A stretch of 64,000 bases of DNA, taken from Catonia carolina (lineage: Eukaryota > Arthropoda > Insecta > Hemiptera > Achilidae). Positions within the stretch are counted from its first letter, which is position 1; each line of letters starts with the position of its first letter. Where the stretch lies: NCBI GenBank assembly GCA_035578175.1, contig JAQMRL010000008.1:87028541-87092540 (forward strand), in the 5' to 3' direction. Shown in pieces: positions 35,101 through 44,650 of this stretch. Position numbers and translations under genes: made by a program. Below the pieces are notes generated by a model, which was given only the letters and a program-made list of their open reading frames with translations, searched no databases and had not been told where the DNA came from.

Positions 35101-38100
35101 CCATCCACAACCTGGAGATGCATCCTGTCATTTCAGCTGAGGCTACCAATCCTTTGAGCGGAGACTTCCTGTTAATAAAAATCTTAAAATATTTTCATGT
35201 TTGACTGTGTTACAAGATATTTAAGGTTTTTCGACATTAGTATAAATATCCAAAGCAGTCTGTTGTAAAACTGAAAAATACTATATCAAAGGGTTATTTT
35301 TTTCCAGGCCGTTAAATGAAGAAAGTGATGAGGAAGAAAAAAGAAGAACTTTTAAAAAACCGTTAACTCAAAATACGAATAAAAAACAAGTACCAAATTT
35401 TCTTGAATTGTTAAAAAAGAACTGTAAAAAAGAAGTCAAAAATGATGCTGCTAGTCCACATAGTGAAAATGACAATCTCTCGTGTAGTAGAAAACCAAAT
35501 AAAAGTAATAAAGGTGTTATTTTTATTGAGGATAGCGACGAAGAAAATAGTGATTCTAATGTTCCTAAAAGAAAAGACCAATCAAAATCACCTGAGCCTT
35601 CAAATGAATCAGAAAAGGATATATTTGGATCATCCAATAAAAGTAATAAAACAGCTACGAATAATAACATACCAACTTCTGTAGATATGTTTAGCATGGA
35701 GAAAACTGTTACCAAAAGTAATATTCCAACTTCAGTTGATATGTTTAGTCTAGGAAAAAATACTAGCTCGCCTGTTGAACAAAAAAAGCAAAGTGACGAT
35801 TCAAACTCTAAACCATTAACTTCTTCAACGCCTTCAATAAAAACATCAAAAAAAAGTTACGACATGTTTGATGTTAGTAATATTAGCAGTAGTAGTAATA
35901 CAAAAAAGTCATCTCAGTGTAATGAAAATTTTATAAATAAACCGAATTCTAATATTTCGAAAGTTGGCGATTCTGATGAGGATGATGATGATTTTGGATT
36001 CAAGAGTAGTAAACAAGATTCAATTGCTTTAGTTAATGACAATGGTGATGATTTTGAATTTAAATCGAATAGTAGGAGAAATTCTAACTTATCGATAAGA
36101 GATGATGATGAAGATGATAATGATTTCAGTTTTCAAAGTACTGCAAAACAAAATAAAAATTTGAAACAAACAGAAAATAATAACGATAATTTAAATTTTA
36201 AAGTCGGTAAACAAAATTTAAATAAATCGTCAGCAAAAGATCATATTTTTCAAGTATCTTCTAGTACTAATGAATTGAAACGTTTAACTACAGAAGATAT
36301 TTCCGATAGTAATGAAGTGAAAGATACAAAAAGAATTAAACTTTCAGAAGATATCTTTCAAAGTTCATCAAAAAGTACAGGTTTAAAACGAAGAACATCT
36401 GGTGAATGTGAAGATAATATCAACAATGAAGAATCATCTTCAAAGAAACTTCCAGTTATTATTGAAGATAGTGAAGATTACGCAAATGAAAGATTTGGAA
36501 ATGATGATTTCATAAAGAAAGAAATCAAGGAGGTATTTTGTTTGTTTTTCTAATTTTTTATAACTAATTTTATTATTCTTAAGTTAAATCTGCTTAACAC
36601 CTTGACTACGGTGACTCAATTTTGCATCAACCTGAACAGTCCCAGGTGACGGGCTGACGCTGTTTTGCGTCACATCTGTATGATTTATTATTGCTTCTTT
36701 CTACTGTGCCAGTACGCGATCGGTTCTTGGACTGTTTTCACGGAATTTTAAAAACCGATATATTTACAACTCAGTTTAAAGTTTCCTGTGCAATTTTATT
36801 TTTTACTCATAAATTATTAGTTTTAAATTAAGTACTTACATATCATTGATTATTAGGCTACATATATTTCATAATGACATATCTTGATTATATTATTTCA
36901 ACCACATTCTTATTTCACATAAGAAAACTTAAAAGCATTTACATGATTTTTCTGTTTTCTAGTCATAATAATGATATTATAAAAGTTTATTTTATGACAT
37001 TACTTACATTTCAAGTACTCAATTATTGAAAATTAATTGTAGTAAATATTAAGTTTAGAAAAAAATTAAATATTTTTATTCGAATATGATGGCGTCCAGC
37101 CAGTTTACCATTAAAGTATTGCTCCGTCTTGGTAAATGATATTGTGTTGATTGAGCCGCATTGAATGGGAACGTCAAGGGAGGTATCTATACTGTTTGCC
37201 AATTACGGTGGCATATAGGGAGAGTAGCGAGACAGAGAGAGAATGTGTTGCGTCCGCCGTTCCCCTCAACTCATTTCTATCAGTGCATGGTGTTTAAGCG
37301 CAATAGTGATAATACGCAATGCGGTAGGGCACTCTGCTGGCCAGTTTTGTTCGCTACACTTTAACAAGCTCATTTTTCATCAAAAATTCTGAAAAATTAC
37401 TTTTGCTTCCTAATGAATCTTATTTTATTACACTATAAATGTTATTATTATACTCTGATATTTAGATAAGATACGCTCGTACAAAGTTAGACGTTTAAAT
37501 CTCATCGCATTTTTTGCGTATCACGTAGGCAAATATAAGTTCTTTTCCAGGATGACATTTTATGTGTTTTATTATTTTGTTATAAAATATAAAATTTTAT
37601 GTGCAATTTGATGTATGTTGGGAAGAAACAGAAATAATAAACGAGCTTGAAAAAATCACTTTTTGAAGGGAAGTCAGAGATAGATCATCGTGTCTGGTGT
37701 CTTCTTCCTGTTAGTATTCCAAGAAGCTGAATAATTTTTTATGGTTGTGAACTGTATACCAAACCTAGGTTAATTTTTAAAAATCAACTATACATGCACA
37801 ATATCAGTTGTATGAAATTTTAACAAAAAGAACTGCATAGTAAATATAATAGAAAGACGGTATGACGTCCCTCTCTTCCGGGCCTGTCAAAACAATGGTA
37901 GTTACATCATTTAGAAAAAAATTCATTGCCTATTACCCCAAATTGAATCGCAGACATTTTTCCCCGTATTTTGTGCACGCACAACTAATTTTGATGGCGT
38001 GTGGCTTTCGGCAGCGACACAAATGTCAAAACGATAACCGCATGAACAGAACACAACAAGTAGTGAGGACTACTTTAGAGGCAGCCTTTATCAGGTTACG

Positions 38101-41100
38101 ACGCTGTGGTGGGGGAGCTACTTACTGTGCATGTGCGGCCTGCACACCTTCGTAGTTGGTTATAGTTATACCTTTAAACAATATTTTTTCATGAAACATG
38201 TGTTTGTGCTAGATCACAGCTGTTCCTTTTTGTAAACCCGTAAAAATATGTTTAAAAAAATTTTCTTCATCCTCTAAAATAAGGTGGGGGTTGTAAAGCA
38301 GTTACTAGTTTAAGAAATCACCAGCAATTGTACCCATGCTAGGTCTACACTTAATATCTCATGGTTGGTTATACCATTGTAGTTTTTTAGATATTGTTAT
38401 AGAAAGTTTAATCCATGAAAAAATAATCAGGGCTGTTACACATAATAAAAAAAATATGCAAATCAGTTACACAAATGGCGGATATGCACTTATTAGAAAA
38501 TAATAATTGTATAGATCAAAGGCCATAACCGTTGAACCAGAAGGGAGATTCACGAAAATTAGGTTTTAATATAGGTTCTAAACACAACTCAAAAAGCAAA
38601 TTTGACAAACTCAACATTAGAAAACAAAAATGTATTATTTTTTAAATTAATTTTTTAAAGTAGATTCTGAAAATGAGGTTGCCATACCGATATTATTTTG
38701 GGTACCGCTGAATTAATATGGTGATTTGAAATTTTTGGGATGCACCCCAAAAATGTTTTTTTTATGGTACTTTTTTTAGCAGTGATATTTTTGTTTTCTA
38801 TGCCTAAAAATCTAAGAACCCCAAAAGAATTGACAATTTCCAGAGTTCCCAGAACGGCATAATTTCATGGTCTAAGCTAAGAAAATGCCCATAAAACTGC
38901 ACCATTATTATTCCTGAAATAAACGAATCGATTAAACAAAGAATCTTTTCAGTAAACCTTCAAAGAACCATGTTATAAATAACCTTCATTTTTCTTTTTC
39001 TTGATTAATCGGGTATTTGGGAAAAATAATGAAAAGTGATGGCAAATATGAAAGTGGAGAGCTAAATGTTAAAAAAAGGTTAACCAGTGTTTGTCCAGTG
39101 AGAGCTGAGACCGAACTCTTCCAAAATGCTCTTAATCTTTTTAAATATAAAGATAATTTGAGTGGGTTGTCCAATTTACATAAAATTGGTGCTTTTAACA
39201 GCAAAATTGGATCATGTGGGAAGGGGTTTATAAAGAGATTAATATGTGAAATCATAAAAGTTAAGTATTAGTGCTAATGGAAATTATTATAAAAACTTAA
39301 TTGTTTTTTTTTTGTTCTATGTATTTGTTAAGTACAACGGATAGGAATGGTGATTTTTACAAAGGTCTGTGTAATTTTCTCTAAATTAAGTTAGGTTTCT
39401 TGTAAGTCACCTGGCACTCCTCGCATTAAGAAAAAAAAACAAGTTTTAGCTAATCTACGCTTATCTATTGATTCATCCCCTTCACCATCTATGCAGAAAT
39501 GTTTATAGGGACTGCTCCATGGTGCACTAGTTAAAATAGTTTGATTACACTGAACTGCAGATAAAGCCCCTGTATTCAATTCCTGGTAGGGTCTGGGAAA
39601 TTTTTGGTGGCTATTTCCAAAATTGTCATTATAATATTCCTATGTTGGTCTGTCACATCCAGATGTCAGAAACTACAAGAGATAGGAACAAATGCTTTTC
39701 TAATTCAAAATGTACACAAAAAGTGAGTGGGCCTGGATTGGGTTTGAAGTTCCAGTTTCGACTGGAAGTCAAGAAATCAAAGTCTGAATTTAGAAACAAA
39801 AATAGTGTCATTCGATTCCTTTTAAAGAGTAGATACAGACATCACTGATAGTTTTTGCCATAAGTCAAAGGTAAGACTTTTTATTTCTTATGAAAGCTAA
39901 TCGGGCTTGTTCTCTTAGAATTTCTTTAGAAAAAAATGCCACCAGCTATGAGAAGCGTCGTCTCATGAAAGGAATATTTACATGTTAAAAACCACTAAGC
40001 TATACTCTTCTCTATTTCACTAGATTATGAATGACTAAGCTGTTGATGTGAGTAAATTAGGTCAATAAAATTGCTCAAAGGAAATTGCGTAGTTTACGTG
40101 ATTTTATTTTCATTCTCAAGTAATTTAATTTTCTATATTTCAATTGTAGGAACCAGATGATGGACTTCTAAATGGAGATTATCATGATCATGGCATGACA
40201 GTAGTAGAAGTGAAATCATTATTAGCACCGTTACGCGAGATTTCTCTTTCTAAAGGTTCCAATGTACAACAGACATTTAATTTCAAAAAGTTCAAAAAAG
40301 TAAGTTGCATTATTTCAATATTTACCTTTAGACTTTAGAATTATTTAATTACATTAGATGAAAATTTTATTTTCTTACATAATCCACTGGATTGGTCTAA
40401 CGGTAGAGTTGTCGCAGCAAATCAGCTGTTAATCAGCTTATTTTTGGGGACAAAGGTTCCATGGTATAATACAATATGATGGTTCTAGGTCGGCAGAAAG
40501 ATGTTCATGTGCTGTTGTCTTTTGACCGGCAGGGTCATTTTCTTATAATAGTATACAAGTAGGCTTATTCAATTCGTTTCTTAGGTGACCCCATTTTTGG
40601 AATTGCATTTTTACCTGTCCACGGAAAGACTTACTGCCATGGGAACACAAAGGGTAATAAAATATTGTTGAAAACAAGAGAAAATCGTAAAGCCGTCACA
40701 GGTACCGATATCTGTCTGCCATCTGTACCGTAATAACACTTACTTTCAACTTTTCAAAAACCTTTGGCCACACCAAAGTTATTCAGCTAAAGTGCCATAA
40801 TGAACTATTTTTATCCTTTTATTCCTATAAGTTTTTAACTTTTTCTCATAGGTTTACGTGATAACAGCAAAGTACATTCAGACTTTTACATTTGTTTTGT
40901 AATTATACTTTTATGTGTGTATTTTTAAAACGACAAATACATTTATCTATATTAAAATACATAAACATACAAGTATAAATATAAAATAAAAGTATTGAAT
41001 GAAATACACATGAGAAATTGTGATTGTAGAGAGAATATGAGGATATGAAGCGCCGCGGACTTGTGCGCTTTCTGTGTGCAAGGAACAGCAAGTGTGGCAG

Positions 41101-42111
41101 GGGACGGTTCAGCAACAGCAAATATCCTCGCTTCACCCGGGCCGCAGTGAATGTGTTAATGAACCAGTGTTCAACCACAGCTGAAAGCGCACTATGATGT
41201 GGTGGGTTCCCCCAGCACATCATAGTACGAAGCTAGACCAGTTTTACCACTCGATCCTGTCACACAGCAAGCAATCCAGTAGGTAAATATACATTGATGG
41301 TTCCAGCTAGGTGGCAGAAGCAAAAACAACTAGAAAGGAAGAGATGGATGATGTTACAAAAGCTATGGAGAAGAGAGGTAAGATGTGTTGAAGATGTGTT
41401 CAATAGAAATGAACAGGGTTTTAGGTTGAGGTAAATGACCTAATCCTGTAGAACAGCTGCCATAATAATAAACATATTTTACTATATTTCTACCACATTT
41501 TTTTAAATTTATTTTTTATTGTGCCCAGGAGGCTCTTGAGGGAGTAAAGGACATGTCAAGAAGTTATAACACCTGAAATACTAATTTCAATCACACATTA
41601 ATCTACTATTATTTAAAAAGAAATTCTTGTACACTATAAAAAGTTTCACCAATCGAAGTAATTTTTCAGATTTTCGTTAAAGGAATGCAAATTATCACAG
41701 AATTTTAAAAATTGGGGTAATTTATTGATGTATTTTCTCTCCACATAAGTAACTTTCTGTTTAAACAATTTAGTGTTGTTTTTAGCCACATAATTCATTA
41801 ACATGCAGCAGAATACTTTATAAATTACTGTAAAAATGGTTTAATATTTTTAAACAGTGACTTCTTTTGAATGATTACTACTGAAGTATTTGCTTATATA
41901 AATATATATTTTTTGTTTTTAGGCAACACCATTAAAGGTTCCAGAATTTATAGATTTAGTTGAATACATGGGAGATGTCACTGGTACATGGGCGGATGAA
42001 GTAGATTCTGCTTCATCTGATGTGTCAGATGAAGACGATGACGGATGGAATTTTCAGAAAAACAAAGTTGCAAAACAAAAGAAGGCAACCAGTAGAAGAG
42101 TAAAATTATAA
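17162..42111 (+). CDS. NBN: Nibrin (NBS1), FHA-BRCT subunit of the MRE11-RAD50-NBS1 complex, complete
   Basis: Eleven exons: 17162-17186, 20750-20868, 23135-23301, 25242-25401, 28130-28388, 30458-30601, 31386-31564, 34316-34410, 35308-36532, 40150-40299 and 41923-42111. They sum to 2712 nt, or 903 residues plus stop, with every GT-AG junction in phase. The protein opens MWLLISEKG, the short MW-L-L start typical of nibrin, then an FHA domain (about residues 20-105) with GRKDGAI, SISRHHA and KYGTYVN. R24, S38, R39 and H41 are the phosphopeptide-binding positions. Tandem BRCT repeats follow (about 107-190 and 215-325), with GLRCIPESDIGLSVVY as a nibrin signature. The long exon 9 is Ser/Asn/Asp-rich and disordered. 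NFKKFKK at 835-841 is the MRE11-binding motif, and an acidic tail with DDDGWNF (879-885) sits where ATM binds. Family role: senses DNA breaks, holds MRE11-RAD50 in the nucleus and recruits ATM. The protein is somewhat longer than human nibrin (about 750 residues) because of the middle region. No clear AATAAA was seen just after the stop. Confidence 0.93.
17525..17610 (+). repeat. tRNA-like SINE remnant
   Basis: GCAGGTTCGACCCCGGTTAG is a good Pol III B box with flanking bases, and GTCTGCATTAGGC follows as in family C. The A-box side is poorly preserved. It lies in nibrin intron 1. Confidence 0.4.
18355..18550 (+). repeat. Interspersed repeat E, partial copy
   Basis: This shares CAGTGCGAGATGCAAGACAT, GTGAACTACTGCGGCTCTT and GTTCATCAACTGTGAAAA with the copies at 19340-19735 and 30640-31050. 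Unlike those, it lacks the left 190 bases. Confidence 0.65.
18680..19075. repeat. Inverted-repeat element (MITE-like)
   Basis: CGCCAAATAAGCTTGC near 18692 is matched in reverse by GCAAGCTTATTTGGCG near 19041. Weaker symmetry continues outward (CTTGCTAGAGCAGG against CACTGGTAGTGCAT in reverse). No transposase or clear target duplication was seen. Confidence 0.5.
19110..19320 (-). repeat. Interspersed repeat F, copy 2 (reverse)
   Basis: In reverse this matches 3010-3320 and 23935-24235, sharing the stretch around ATGCTGATAAG and GGAAGGCAATGGTAAA. Confidence 0.6.
19340..19735 (+). repeat. Interspersed repeat E, copy with both halves
   Basis: The left half (GGCTGATGAGCTCTGAACGT, GCTAGCCAATGACTTGCCAG, TCAGCCATTTTTTTGGTCT) and right half (GTACGAGATGCAAGACATGA to ATCAACTGTGAAAA) recur together, in the same order, at 30640-31050. 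Confidence 0.7.
21030..21345 (-). repeat. SINE family B, full-length copy
   Basis: On the minus strand the head AAGATGGTCTAGTGAAAAAG and B-box-like GGTTCAAATCC begin a tRNA-like unit. The body is about 200 bp and ends near a (ATC)n run, ATCATCATCATCATCTC. This is the best template for the family. Confidence 0.75.
21797..22608 (-). mobile_element. Helentron-like (HINE-type) repeat, copy 3 (reverse)
   Basis: This reverse copy of the 808-1784 and 54984-55890 family starts with ACTTTCTCTTGAGC and ends in GTGTGAGTATTTCACACCAG. The internal microsatellite appears as a (TG)n tract at about 21946-21980. It lies in nibrin intron 2. Confidence 0.6.
23455..23850. mobile_element. Foldback MITE of the GGATCC-arm family
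   Basis: The left arm (TTTCACTAACCTATTCAGCT, GATCCTTATGATC, CATGGATCCTTCGTCATCAG) is mirrored by the right arm (TAAGGATCAAGGTAGCTG, AAAAGGTTAATGAAATTTAT). Related copies are at 26615-27922 and 60990-61400. No ORF. Confidence 0.6.
23935..24235 (+). repeat. Interspersed repeat F, copy 3
   Basis: Shares ATGGTCAGCCAATTA, AACAGAAGAGGTAGAGGTGT and CTCCGTGAGGAAGGCAG with 3010-3320. Confidence 0.6.
24449..24600 (+). repeat. tRNA-derived SINE, family C
   Basis: The head GGCCAGTCCAGTGATGTAAT and B box GGTTCAATCCCTGG are followed by the family C body (GGCCAAGTCTAGCAATTTTA, CATCTGTCACT, GTATTAGCATTTATG). Copies also lie at 25779-25935, 53465-53580, 57825-57965 and 63700-63840. Confidence 0.7.
25590..26440 (-). 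mobile_element. LINE fragment (3' part of ORF2), interrupted by a SINE
   Basis: Minus-strand text in broken frames includes GIKLNSGVLENVKAFTHLE (the query-strand echo of the VESFKYLG block), then MLYLET-like text. Past a SINE at 25779-25935 comes the terminal segment with SCVGPNPRELGRGTK. The end block recurs at 63070-63250 on the same strand. Stops show that it is dead. Confidence 0.6.
25779..25935 (+). repeat. tRNA-derived SINE, family C, inserted in a LINE
   Basis: AAGTTCGATTCCTGGTCAGG is the B box and GTCTGACATTTTTGCATCAC the body, ending CTGCATTAGCAGGAATTGTA and AACAGTCGG. LINE text continues on both sides. Confidence 0.7.
26615..27922. mobile_element. Foldback MITE of the GGATCC-arm family, carrying a Helitron
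   Basis: Arms of about 150 bases at 26615-26770 and 27775-27922 are inverted copies. For example, GTGGATCCACTGGAAC, ACGTGTAAGTGACAGATA and GTGAAATTTATTGTATAAAT on the right each have a reverse match on the left. The middle is mostly the Helitron at 26884-27753. It lies in nibrin intron 4. Confidence 0.7.
26884..27753 (+). mobile_element. Non-autonomous Helitron
   Basis: This begins TCTATATAAATAAAATTG after an A. It ends with a perfect 6-bp hairpin (CCGTTC at 27726-27731, GAACGG at 27735-27740), then 13 bases closing in CTAG before a T. A|TC...CTAG|T with a 3' hairpin and no target duplication is the Helitron signature. It has no helicase. A reverse family C-like tRNA block (GGGATCGAACTCGG) is inside near 27675. 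Confidence 0.8.
28655..29055 (-). mobile_element. Mariner relic (transposase C-terminus), interrupted
   Basis: The minus strand near 29055-28960 reads RATIEHLQAHPKEAFQSWNQ and then CWDKYIASQGK, the end of a mariner transposase (the F-x-x-W-x-x-R-W-x-K-C-I-x-x-x-G pattern). A foreign stretch follows at about 28740-28955, then the last few codons and 3' end. N-terminal and catalytic parts are missing. Confidence 0.6.
29060..30169 (-). mobile_element. Helentron-like (HINE-type) repeat, reverse copy split by about 0.9 kb
   Basis: Fragments at 29060-29200 (TTTTATTTCAAGAATTTATT and nearby) and 30115-30169 (GGCAAGTGAAAGTCGTGTGA, TTTCACACCAG) are the two sides of one reverse copy. The 29225-30110 stretch between them is foreign and holds an internal tandem duplication. 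Lies in nibrin intron 5. Confidence 0.5.
29632..29905. repeat. Tandem duplication, about 150-bp period
   Basis: AAATTAAATTTTACGCACG, then AAGCTT and a C-rich CACCACACT/CGCCACACT end, occurs twice (from about 29640 and about 29791). Order and spacing are kept, with scattered changes. Confidence 0.55.
30640..31050 (+). repeat. Interspersed repeat E, full copy
   Basis: Both halves match 19340-19735 in order: TTGATGAGCTCTGAATGTAC, TCAGCCATTTTTTTGGTCT, then GTACGAGATGGAAGATGTGA to ATCAACGGTGAAAG. Lies in nibrin intron 6. Confidence 0.7.
31225..31345 (-). repeat. tRNA-derived SINE, family C, reverse
   Basis: ATGAGGTGATATTCAGATGA, CCAGACCAAGAATCGAACTC (reverse B box) and GAAGCCAATTGTGCTCACCA match the reverse family C pattern seen at 53465-53580. 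Confidence 0.6.
32297..33446 (+). mobile_element. Harbinger element with HARBI1-like nuclease N-terminus, TTA duplication
   Basis: TTA flanks both ends (32294-32296, 33447-33449). Inverted ends are GGGCGGGTTCAGATGGCC, followed by C or G and then ACTATC, 24 of 25 matching. The plus strand at about 32525-32774 reads RRRFYRQYWVHPILSSRLL, one stop, then FYQLHSELQDDPGKFFTYYR and MSEKSFNELLGII, closing PIPPEERLSITK. This is the N-terminal region of HARBI1-type nucleases (W-V-R/H-P-I, then D-P-x-K-F-F-x-Y-x-R-M-S). The catalytic part is absent, and a LINE tail (32870-33160) lies in the middle. It lies in nibrin intron 7. Confidence 0.85.
32870..33160 (+). mobile_element. LINE 3' tail inserted in the Harbinger element
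   Basis: The plus strand reads DPTGIRGRNTFRNRINKWN, then RAGTKWTEERKQTHGEKM and a stop at 33110. The short 3' untranslated end closes in an (ATA)n tail near 33150. The W-T-E-E-R-K...E-K-M-R-K ending is typical of insect LINE ORF2 C-termini and resembles the fragment at 14037-14650. 5' truncated. Confidence 0.75.
33529..33655 (+). mobile_element. End fragment of a Tc1-like element
   Basis: ATAGATACTGAGTCACGAGA, TGGGCTGTGAAGAAGGGAAG and CAACCTCAACAGTGAGAC match the left ends of the elements at 51048-51838 and 53873-54656. Only the first 125 bases are present. Confidence 0.6.
34630..34930 (-). mobile_element. LINE fragment, minus strand
   Basis: Minus-strand frame 34938-34627 includes RIRNDIIWEKLGMENLIRRV, then KYDGLAMSVICTRVDCLKH. 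This is the I-R-N-x-x-I...L-G...W-x-G-H-V block of LINE ORF2 tails, related to the 46690-47155 copy. Degenerate. Confidence 0.55.
36597..39500 (+). other. Nibrin intron 9, no recognised feature
   Basis: About 2.9 kb. The part 37080-38160 is a little richer in G and C than its surroundings and has short open frames, but none shows a known domain. TTAACACCTTGACTACGG at 36595 looks like the start of a piggyBac-type element, but I could not find a matching right end. Confidence 0.4.
39510..39625 (+). repeat. tRNA-derived SINE, family A-like, degenerate
   Basis: GCTCCATGGTGCACTAGTTA resembles the family A head (GCTCCATAGCGTAGTGGTAA at 61418), and TTCAATTCCTGGTAGGGTCT its B box and junction. Confidence 0.45.
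40395..40500 (+). repeat. SINE family B, head only
   Basis: GGATTGGTCTAACGGTAGAG, AAATCAGCTGTTAATCAGCT and GACAAAGGTTCCATGG match the head of 21030-21345. The body is absent. Confidence 0.55.
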
Positions 42112-42337
42112 GAATTTATGGTATTATGTATTGTGTATAGTTTATTTTTTAAATACATTACGTTTTTTACAAGTATCATAATTTTTATTTTTTTATTTTA
42201 GGGTAATCATCGTAAATACTTTTGTGTTAGAAAACTCATGGGCATTTTCATAAATATTTTACAGAAAGATTTATGTATTGTAAAATTTCAATTGCTAGAT
42301 CGTGTCCAATGTACCTGAAAGGAGATATTTTTGTCCT

Positions 42338-42905
42338 TGTTAGCGGTAACCGGAGTGTAAACTAAGACTTTCAGTTCTTGTCTTTAGAATACTTGTTTGT
42401 AGACATCTAAGTCCGAATTCATGTTCGACGCCATGAATTGAGCGTATACCGGTGGAATGAGAAAGGAACACATTAAAGGAATAAGAACACAGTAAATGAA
42501 CTAACCAGTGAGCAAATAGCATTGAAATGTACTTACGTTTATTGATAACAACACAAATACAGCAGACAGTTTATACGTAGACATGCGGTCAACGGCATCA
42601 ACACGAGGTGAGAACAGCTTGGGGGGGAACGGCTTATAACGTGTAGAAATCGGCTTGAATAGTTCAACAGCTTGAAGAAACACAACACATAATGCACAAA
42701 CAATACTATAATACACACTAGTTATTCATAATGCGGGAAACAGCTTGGATGATATTGGATGAAGATAACGGCTTGGAACATCGGAGGCGGCCATCAACAG
42801 GCCTGTACAAGAGAGAGTGAAGGAAACAGGACGGAAACCAGAATGACGTAGGAAGGATGCAAAGAGGTAAAGAGGTAAAGAGGTTGGAGAAAACGGCGCG
42901 CTAAT
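42338..42905. other. Unassigned GC-richer segment, possible LTR-like insert
   Basis: This lies between the nibrin stop region and a mariner relic. It starts TGTTAGCGG and ends GGCGCGCTAATA, a weak inverted match (TTAGCG against CGCTAA). It is clearly less AT-rich than its surroundings. It contains AAAGAGGT repeated three times at 42856-42881. I cannot match flanking duplications, so the class is open. Confidence 0.3.
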
Positions 42906-42909
42906 AAGT

Positions 42910-43600
42910 TGGCGTATAATTCAAATTTAAACGAATGTAATACTGAACAGTCCTTATACACAGAGTTTTACCAAACATTAAAAAAATGTTACATGGTTGT
43001 AACTTACAGGATTCTACTAAAAATCCATAAGTCATAGCAAATCTTTTTCCGTTAAAGAGTTTTTTGAGTTTGGGGAACAAGGCGAAGTCACAGGGTGCTA
43101 AATCAAGTGAGTAGAGTGAGTGGGGAAGCACAGTAATCAATTTCCTGGCCAAAAACTCTGTTCTCTGAGTTTCTCTGTAAAAACTTGAGTTCTGAGAACT
43201 GATTAGGCTGGTCCGTTGTCGTGGTGGAAGAACCAGTCGCCGCTCGTCTAAAGTTCTAGACTTTTCTGTCTGATTTTTTGTCGTAGGCATTTCAGAAGCT
43301 CAGTATAATAATGTTCCTTAACTGTAGAACCTGGAGGAAGGTACTTGTAATAGACAACCCGTCTGGCATAAAATAACACTCAGCATGACCTTCACATTGG
43401 AGAGAACTTAACAAGCTTTTTTTGGGTCCTGGTGAATTTTCTCTAAACCATTTGAACCAATTATAGCATGTCATTGTTTTGAAAGATTCATCCCCATCAG
43501 CCTTGACAAGCAATTCATGACTTTCCTTAAAAGATTTTCAAAGTTTCATGAAAAATTTCAAGGCTCAATGCTGTTCATACAAATCACTAATTTTTAACTT
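42910..43600 (-). pseudogene. Mariner transposase relic with internal deletion
   Basis: On the minus strand, from 43600 down: ALKFFMKL and FKESHELLVKADGDESFKTM, then TCYNWFKWFRENSPG, the mariner N-terminal helix-turn-helix block. Text resumes after a gap with EFLARKLITVLPHSLYSLDL and APCDFALFPKLKKLFNGKRF, the last catalytic aspartate region. The stretch with the first aspartate is lost and frames are broken. Confidence 0.75.
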
Positions 43601-43899
43601 TGACCATTCTCTAACTGTGGAATACTGTAATACAATATTGGTATTGTGATATTTAATCACTGAGTGCAGTCTTCCAGTGGTCTCATAACACTAGTATGCC
43701 AGTAAATTTACTAACGTTTTGTTAGAATTATTGCTGTAATTCAGTGGTTCTTAACCTGGGGGTTGTAGAAAAATTTCAATGGAGGCGTGAGAGTATTTAA
43801 AAAAAGTAAAACTATAATTTACTCAGTTTTGCAGCTGCATGTATATTTTCAAAATTATCATACTTTTTTGTACATTGTACTCTAGCATTCAATCATTAT

Positions 43900-44033
43900 G
43901 GCAATAACAAGGTATCATGCGGTCTTTGGTTCAAATCCCATTCAGGCACGGCATATTTTCGTACGTTACAAAAAATCATTTCATCCTTCACCATCTGCAT
44001 TAGCAGTAATTGCAGAACAGTCGGACATTAAAC
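43900..44033 (+). repeat. tRNA-derived SINE, family C variant, inside the hAT element
   Basis: GGTTCAAATCCCATTCAGGC is the B box. The tail CACCATCTGCATTAGCAGTA, AATTGCAGAACAGTCGGACA and A-rich end match family C. Confidence 0.6.
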
Positions 44034-44516
44034 CAAAAAATAAAAAAATAATAGGGTAATTCTCCTACTCTGGCAACACTGTGATCAGGCTTCTGTTTCA
44101 TATTCAGATTGTAGGCTACTACTTGTTTTGACCACTTAGTAAGCCCCCTTTTACACGGTCAGTTCAGTTCTTATATCAGTTTCCGTTTCAATTCAGTTAA
44201 CAAAAATACACTTCTGCTCTTTTCAATTCAGTTCTCATTTCAGTAATGAACAACAATCTACTTATTGGAATTGGGTTGTCATTAGCATTACAAACCAATG
44301 GAGAAAGAGATCAAATTGGAGTAGACGATGGTTTCAAAAACGACAATAATTTTTGCTATACTATATCCAACAGTCACTCAAGACTGTGGGAAAGATAGGC
44401 GATTCCAATTTAACTTTGGTTGTATAGAGCAATACGCTTTTCACTACTGTCTGTCCCACAAACATATGTAAGATTTAATTAATAACTGAAGTAGATTTTC
44501 ATTTTGCGTCTTTTAC

Positions 44517-44650
44517 TCATGATTAAAATGAGGTTATATTTATTGAAGTTAGTTTTTTTGGTTATTTCTAATGTTTTATTACTAATGTTAGTTTATATTG
44601 TTAATTATTTGTATTGACAAGAGAAAGTTGTGTGAGTGTTTCACACCAGA
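44517..44650 (-). repeat. Helentron-like (HINE-type) end fragment
   Basis: CATGATTAAAATGAGGTTAT to GTGTGAGTGTTTCACACCAG is the left terminal 135 bases of the family at 808-1784, reversed. It lies inside the Harbinger element. Confidence 0.6.

Noticed and set aside
35368..35715. 115-codon frame antisense to nibrin exon 9
   Set aside because: A shadow of the Ser/Asp-rich coding strand, giving Leu/Ser-rich text typical of antisense reading.
36595..37380. A third piggyBac-type element starting TTAACACCTTGACTACGG
   Set aside because: No reverse-matching right end followed by TTAA was found within 1.5 kb.
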